Assembly (NCBI GenBank): GCA_964579765.1
Contig: CAZOIK010000019.1
Coordinates: forward strand, 1-16,117
Direction: 5' to 3'
Source: DATNBT01 sp964579765
Lineage (GTDB): Bacteria > Acidobacteriota > Vicinamibacteria > Vicinamibacterales > CAVVIG01
DNA length: 16,117 bases
How positions within the stretch are numbered: the first letter of the stretch is position 1; each line of letters starts with the position of its first letter. The notes beneath the pieces were generated by a model. That model worked only from the letters and a program-made list of their open reading frames with translations. It was not told where the DNA came from and searched no databases. The position numbers and the translations under genes were made by a program. This document shows positions 14,373-16,117 of the stretch, piece after piece.

Positions 14373-15116
14373 GTGATCTGGTCGCTCGTCATCTGCCTGC
14401 TCGCCTCCGCGCTCGTGACGCAGATCGCCGTGTACGGCACGACGATCTATCTGCATCGCTGCGCCACGCACAAGGCGCTCGATGTCCATCCGGCGGTCGC
14501 CTTCATCTTCAAGTTGACGCTGTGGCTGACGACGGGGCTGCACACGAAGGAATGGGTCGCGGTGCATCGCAAGCACCATGCGTTCACCGATCAGGAAGGC
14601 GACCCGCACAGCCCGCTGCTCGAGGGTTTCTGGAAGGTCCAGCTCGGCAACGTCTACTACTACATCCGCGAGGCGCATCATCCCGAGACGATCGAGCGGT
14701 ACGCGCGCGACATCGACGAGGGCTGGTGGGATCGCCGCATCTTCCGGTTCGGCTGGCTCGGCTTGACCCTGGGCACGCTGCTGCTGTGCAGCGTGCTCGG
14801 GCTCTGGTGGGGACTGCTCGCCGCGGGTGTTCACGCGGTGATGTACGTGTTCGTGCTGTCCTCGTCGATCAACGGCCTGTGCCACTACCTCGGATACCGC
14901 AACTTCGACAACACGGCGACCAACGTCCGCCTCGTCGCGCTGCTGACCGGCGGCGAAGGCCTGCACAACAACCACCACGGATATCCGCGCAGCCCCAAGT
15001 TCAGCTGGCGTCAGAGTGGCAGGGGCGAGATCGATCCGGCGTGGCCCGTGATCAAGCTGCTCATCGCGCTCAAGCTCGCCAAGCCGTACAAGACGATCGA
15101 AGAAGTCGCGGCGTGA
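14373..15116 (+). CDS. Membrane fatty acid desaturase (delta-9 type)
   Basis: A 247-residue integral-membrane di-iron desaturase that would introduce a double bond into acyl chains and so adjust membrane fluidity. The three histidine boxes are complete: HRCATH (28-33), HRKHH (65-69) and HNNHH (198-202). Asn167 and His171 in INGLCH fit the extra ligand position of stearoyl-CoA desaturase-type enzymes, and GDPHSP (76-81) is typical. Hydrophobic segments lie at about 2-22, 40-56, 126-148 and 149-166. It lacks the N-terminal extension and the cytochrome b5 domain of larger relatives, so electrons must come from a separate ferredoxin or similar carrier not seen here. It has its own TATAAT and GGAGG, so it is probably transcribed apart from serC. 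It converges with the poly(A) polymerase gene across a hairpin. Acyl-CoA versus lipid substrate cannot be told. Confidence 0.93.
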   Translation: MIWSLVICLLASALVTQIAVYGTTIYLHRCATHKALDVHPAVAFIFKLTLWLTTGLHTKEWVAVHRKHHAFTDQEGDPHSPLLEGFWKVQLGNVYYYIREAHHPETIERYARDIDEGWWDRRIFRFGWLGLTLGTLLLCSVLGLWWGLLAAGVHAVMYVFVLSSSINGLCHYLGYRNFDNTATNVRLVALLTGGEGLHNNHHGYPRSPKFSWRQSGRGEIDPAWPVIKLLIALKLAKPYKTIEEVAA

Positions 15117-15136
15117 CGTCCGGCTGAAGCCGGACG
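15117..15136. terminator. Hairpin between convergent desaturase and pcnB genes
   Basis: Perfect 8-bp arms CGTCCGGC (15117-15124) and GCCGGACG (15129-15136) enclose the tetraloop TGAA. It fills the 20-base gap between the desaturase stop and the stop of the opposing pcnB gene. The position suggests a two-way terminator, but there is no T-run on either side. It may instead be a short dispersed palindrome of the kind common in GC-rich genomes. Confidence 0.55.
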
Positions 15137-16117
15137 CTAGGCTTGCGGCGGCGTGTGGCGCCTGCGGCGGCGCCGGCGGCGTCTGCGCCGGAACGGCGGC
15201 TCGGTCCCGCCGTCCGGGTGGACGACGTTCCCGATGTGGTCGCCCGGCTCTTCCCCTTCGGCCGGTGCGTGGCGTTCGGCATGCGCCGAGCCCGCGACGG
15301 CACGCCAATGCTCGACGAGCTCCACCGCGTGGCCGTGGATGTCGAGCCATGTGAGCGCGTCGGCGAACGGACCCCGATGCACGAGCGATCGCTGAACGCG
15401 CGGCTGCGCGGCGAGATCGTGCAGCCGCCGCTGCAGCATCAGCGCCTGGCGCAGCCCCTCGACGTCGCCGCGGGCGAGCGGCAGCTCGCACAGTTTCAAC
15501 GCCGGAGGTTTGCGCGCCTTCTCGTCCGGCGGCTCACCGTGTGGCCGTTCAGCACGCAACGGCAGCCCGAGCGGCAGGATGAGCGATCCAAGCAGGACGG
15601 CGTTGGTCAGCGTCTCCGGCGTCGAGTCGAACGTCTTGCGGTATGCATCCAGCTCCGCGAGCGACTGCCAGAGCTGTGGACCGGCGCCGCGATGGAGCTC
15701 GAGCGACAGCGGCTCGAGCAGGCCGATCTCGTGCAGCGCGCGGTATGTCTTCTCGGCGGCGCCCGCGCGCAGGATCTTGTAGAACTCCTCGATCAGCCGC
15801 GGCGGCGAGCTCTTCGCGATCTCGCGGCGGTGCGTGCGGATGGCGGCGGCGAGCGGCGGGTCGATCGCGAAGTCGAGCCGCGACGCGAGCGCCACGGCAC
15901 GCAGCATGCGCACCGGGTCCTCGTGGATGCGGACCTCCGGGTCGCCGATCGATCGGACGACGCGCGCCGCGAGATCCTCGAGGCCGCCGATGTAATCGAT
16001 CACCGAATAGGTCGCGATGTCGTAGAACAGGCCGTTGATCGTGAAATCGCGGCGAAAGGCGTCTTCTTCCGGCGTGCCGAACGTGTTGTCGCGATGGATG
16101 AGTCCGGCCGAGGCGTC
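15137..16117 (-). CDS. pcnB: Poly(A) polymerase PcnB-type nucleotidyltransferase, C-terminal part
   Basis: About 326 residues of a class II nucleotidyltransferase; the N terminus lies beyond the right edge. These enzymes add 3' poly(A) tails that target RNA for decay, or CCA to tRNA. Near the window edge the protein reads HRDNTFGTPEEDAFRRDFTI, with RRDFTING the end of the head domain. VIDYIGGLEDLAARVVRSIG and HEDPVRMLRAVALASRLDF follow; this is the neck region, and the form matches PcnB better than CCA-adding enzymes. The catalytic GGxVRD and DxD motifs are outside the window, so the PAP/CCA choice is not certain. The C terminus is a low-complexity tail with a run of about a dozen arginines before HTPPQA, probably for RNA binding. 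The stop is 20 bases from the desaturase stop, on the opposite strand. Confidence 0.88.
   Translation of the reverse strand, partial: DASAGLIHRDNTFGTPEEDAFRRDFTINGLFYDIATYSVIDYIGGLEDLAARVVRSIGDPEVRIHEDPVRMLRAVALASRLDFAIDPPLAAAIRTHRREIAKSSPPRLIEEFYKILRAGAAEKTYRALHEIGLLEPLSLELHRGAGPQLWQSLAELDAYRKTFDSTPETLTNAVLLGSLILPLGLPLRAERPHGEPPDEKARKPPALKLCELPLARGDVEGLRQALMLQRRLHDLAAQPRVQRSLVHRGPFADALTWLDIHGHAVELVEHWRAVAGSAHAERHAPAEGEEPGDHIGNVVHPDGGTEPPFRRRRRRRRRRRHTPPQA

Noticed and set aside
1..16117. CRISPR arrays, tRNA or rRNA genes, insertion sequences, prophage genes and defence genes.
   Set aside because: I looked for regular repeats, tRNA-like arms, transposase motifs and terminal repeats and saw none. 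Coding genes fill the window, with gaps of 120 bases or less.

Overview
The window is about 16.1 kb of very GC-rich bacterial chromosome, densely packed with housekeeping and catabolic genes. I count eleven protein-coding genes; the last runs off the right edge. I see no rRNA, tRNA, CRISPR array, insertion sequence, phage gene or toxin-antitoxin module. High GC, frequent GTG starts, ATGA/GTGA start-stop overlaps, secreted dipeptidyl peptidases (S9 and M49) and short GC-rich palindromes between genes would fit a soil Acidobacteriota lineage (Vicinamibacteria-like). That placement is inference from gene content and style, not from a marker gene.

Layout. (1) 1-120: two GC-rich hairpins. (2) 121-3577, plus strand: a translationally coupled trio of an atypical short-chain dehydrogenase, a membrane-anchored GAF-PAS histidine kinase without a partner regulator, and a D-cysteine desulfhydrase-type PLP enzyme. 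(3) 3582-5783, minus strand: an exported dipeptidyl peptidase IV, tail-to-tail with the trio. (4) 5805-11971, plus strand: a metallo-beta-lactamase/beta-CASP ribonuclease, an M49 dipeptidyl peptidase III with a lipoprotein-like leader, a fold-type I aminotransferase and a 4-alpha-glucanotransferase (MalQ), separated by 4-5 bases or overlapping. (5) 11979-14275, plus strand: a DUF1015 protein overlapping serC (phosphoserine aminotransferase), behind a TATAAT box that overlaps the malQ stop codon. (6) 14373-15116, plus strand: a three-histidine-box fatty acid desaturase with its own promoter and Shine-Dalgarno site. (7) 15137-16117, minus strand: the C-terminal part of a PcnB-type poly(A) polymerase, facing the desaturase across a hairpin.

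How the genes relate. The two dipeptidyl peptidases, on opposite strands around the ribonuclease gene, together with the aminotransferase and the D-cysteine desulfhydrase, suggest peptide and amino-acid use. DUF1015-serC points to serine or phosphoserine metabolism. The most informative regulatory pattern is a set of near-consensus -10 boxes 6-7 bases before start codons that lack a Shine-Dalgarno site. These would give leaderless mRNAs, and one such box appears to serve both DPP IV and the ribonuclease across a 21-base gap.

I did not find a clearly new multi-gene system. The best leads are the coupled DUF1015-serC pair with its ParB-like DGHHR motif, the shared leaderless divergent promoter, an aminotransferase that seems to lack the usual carboxylate-binding arginine, and a perfect 12-bp hairpin inside the 3' end of malQ.
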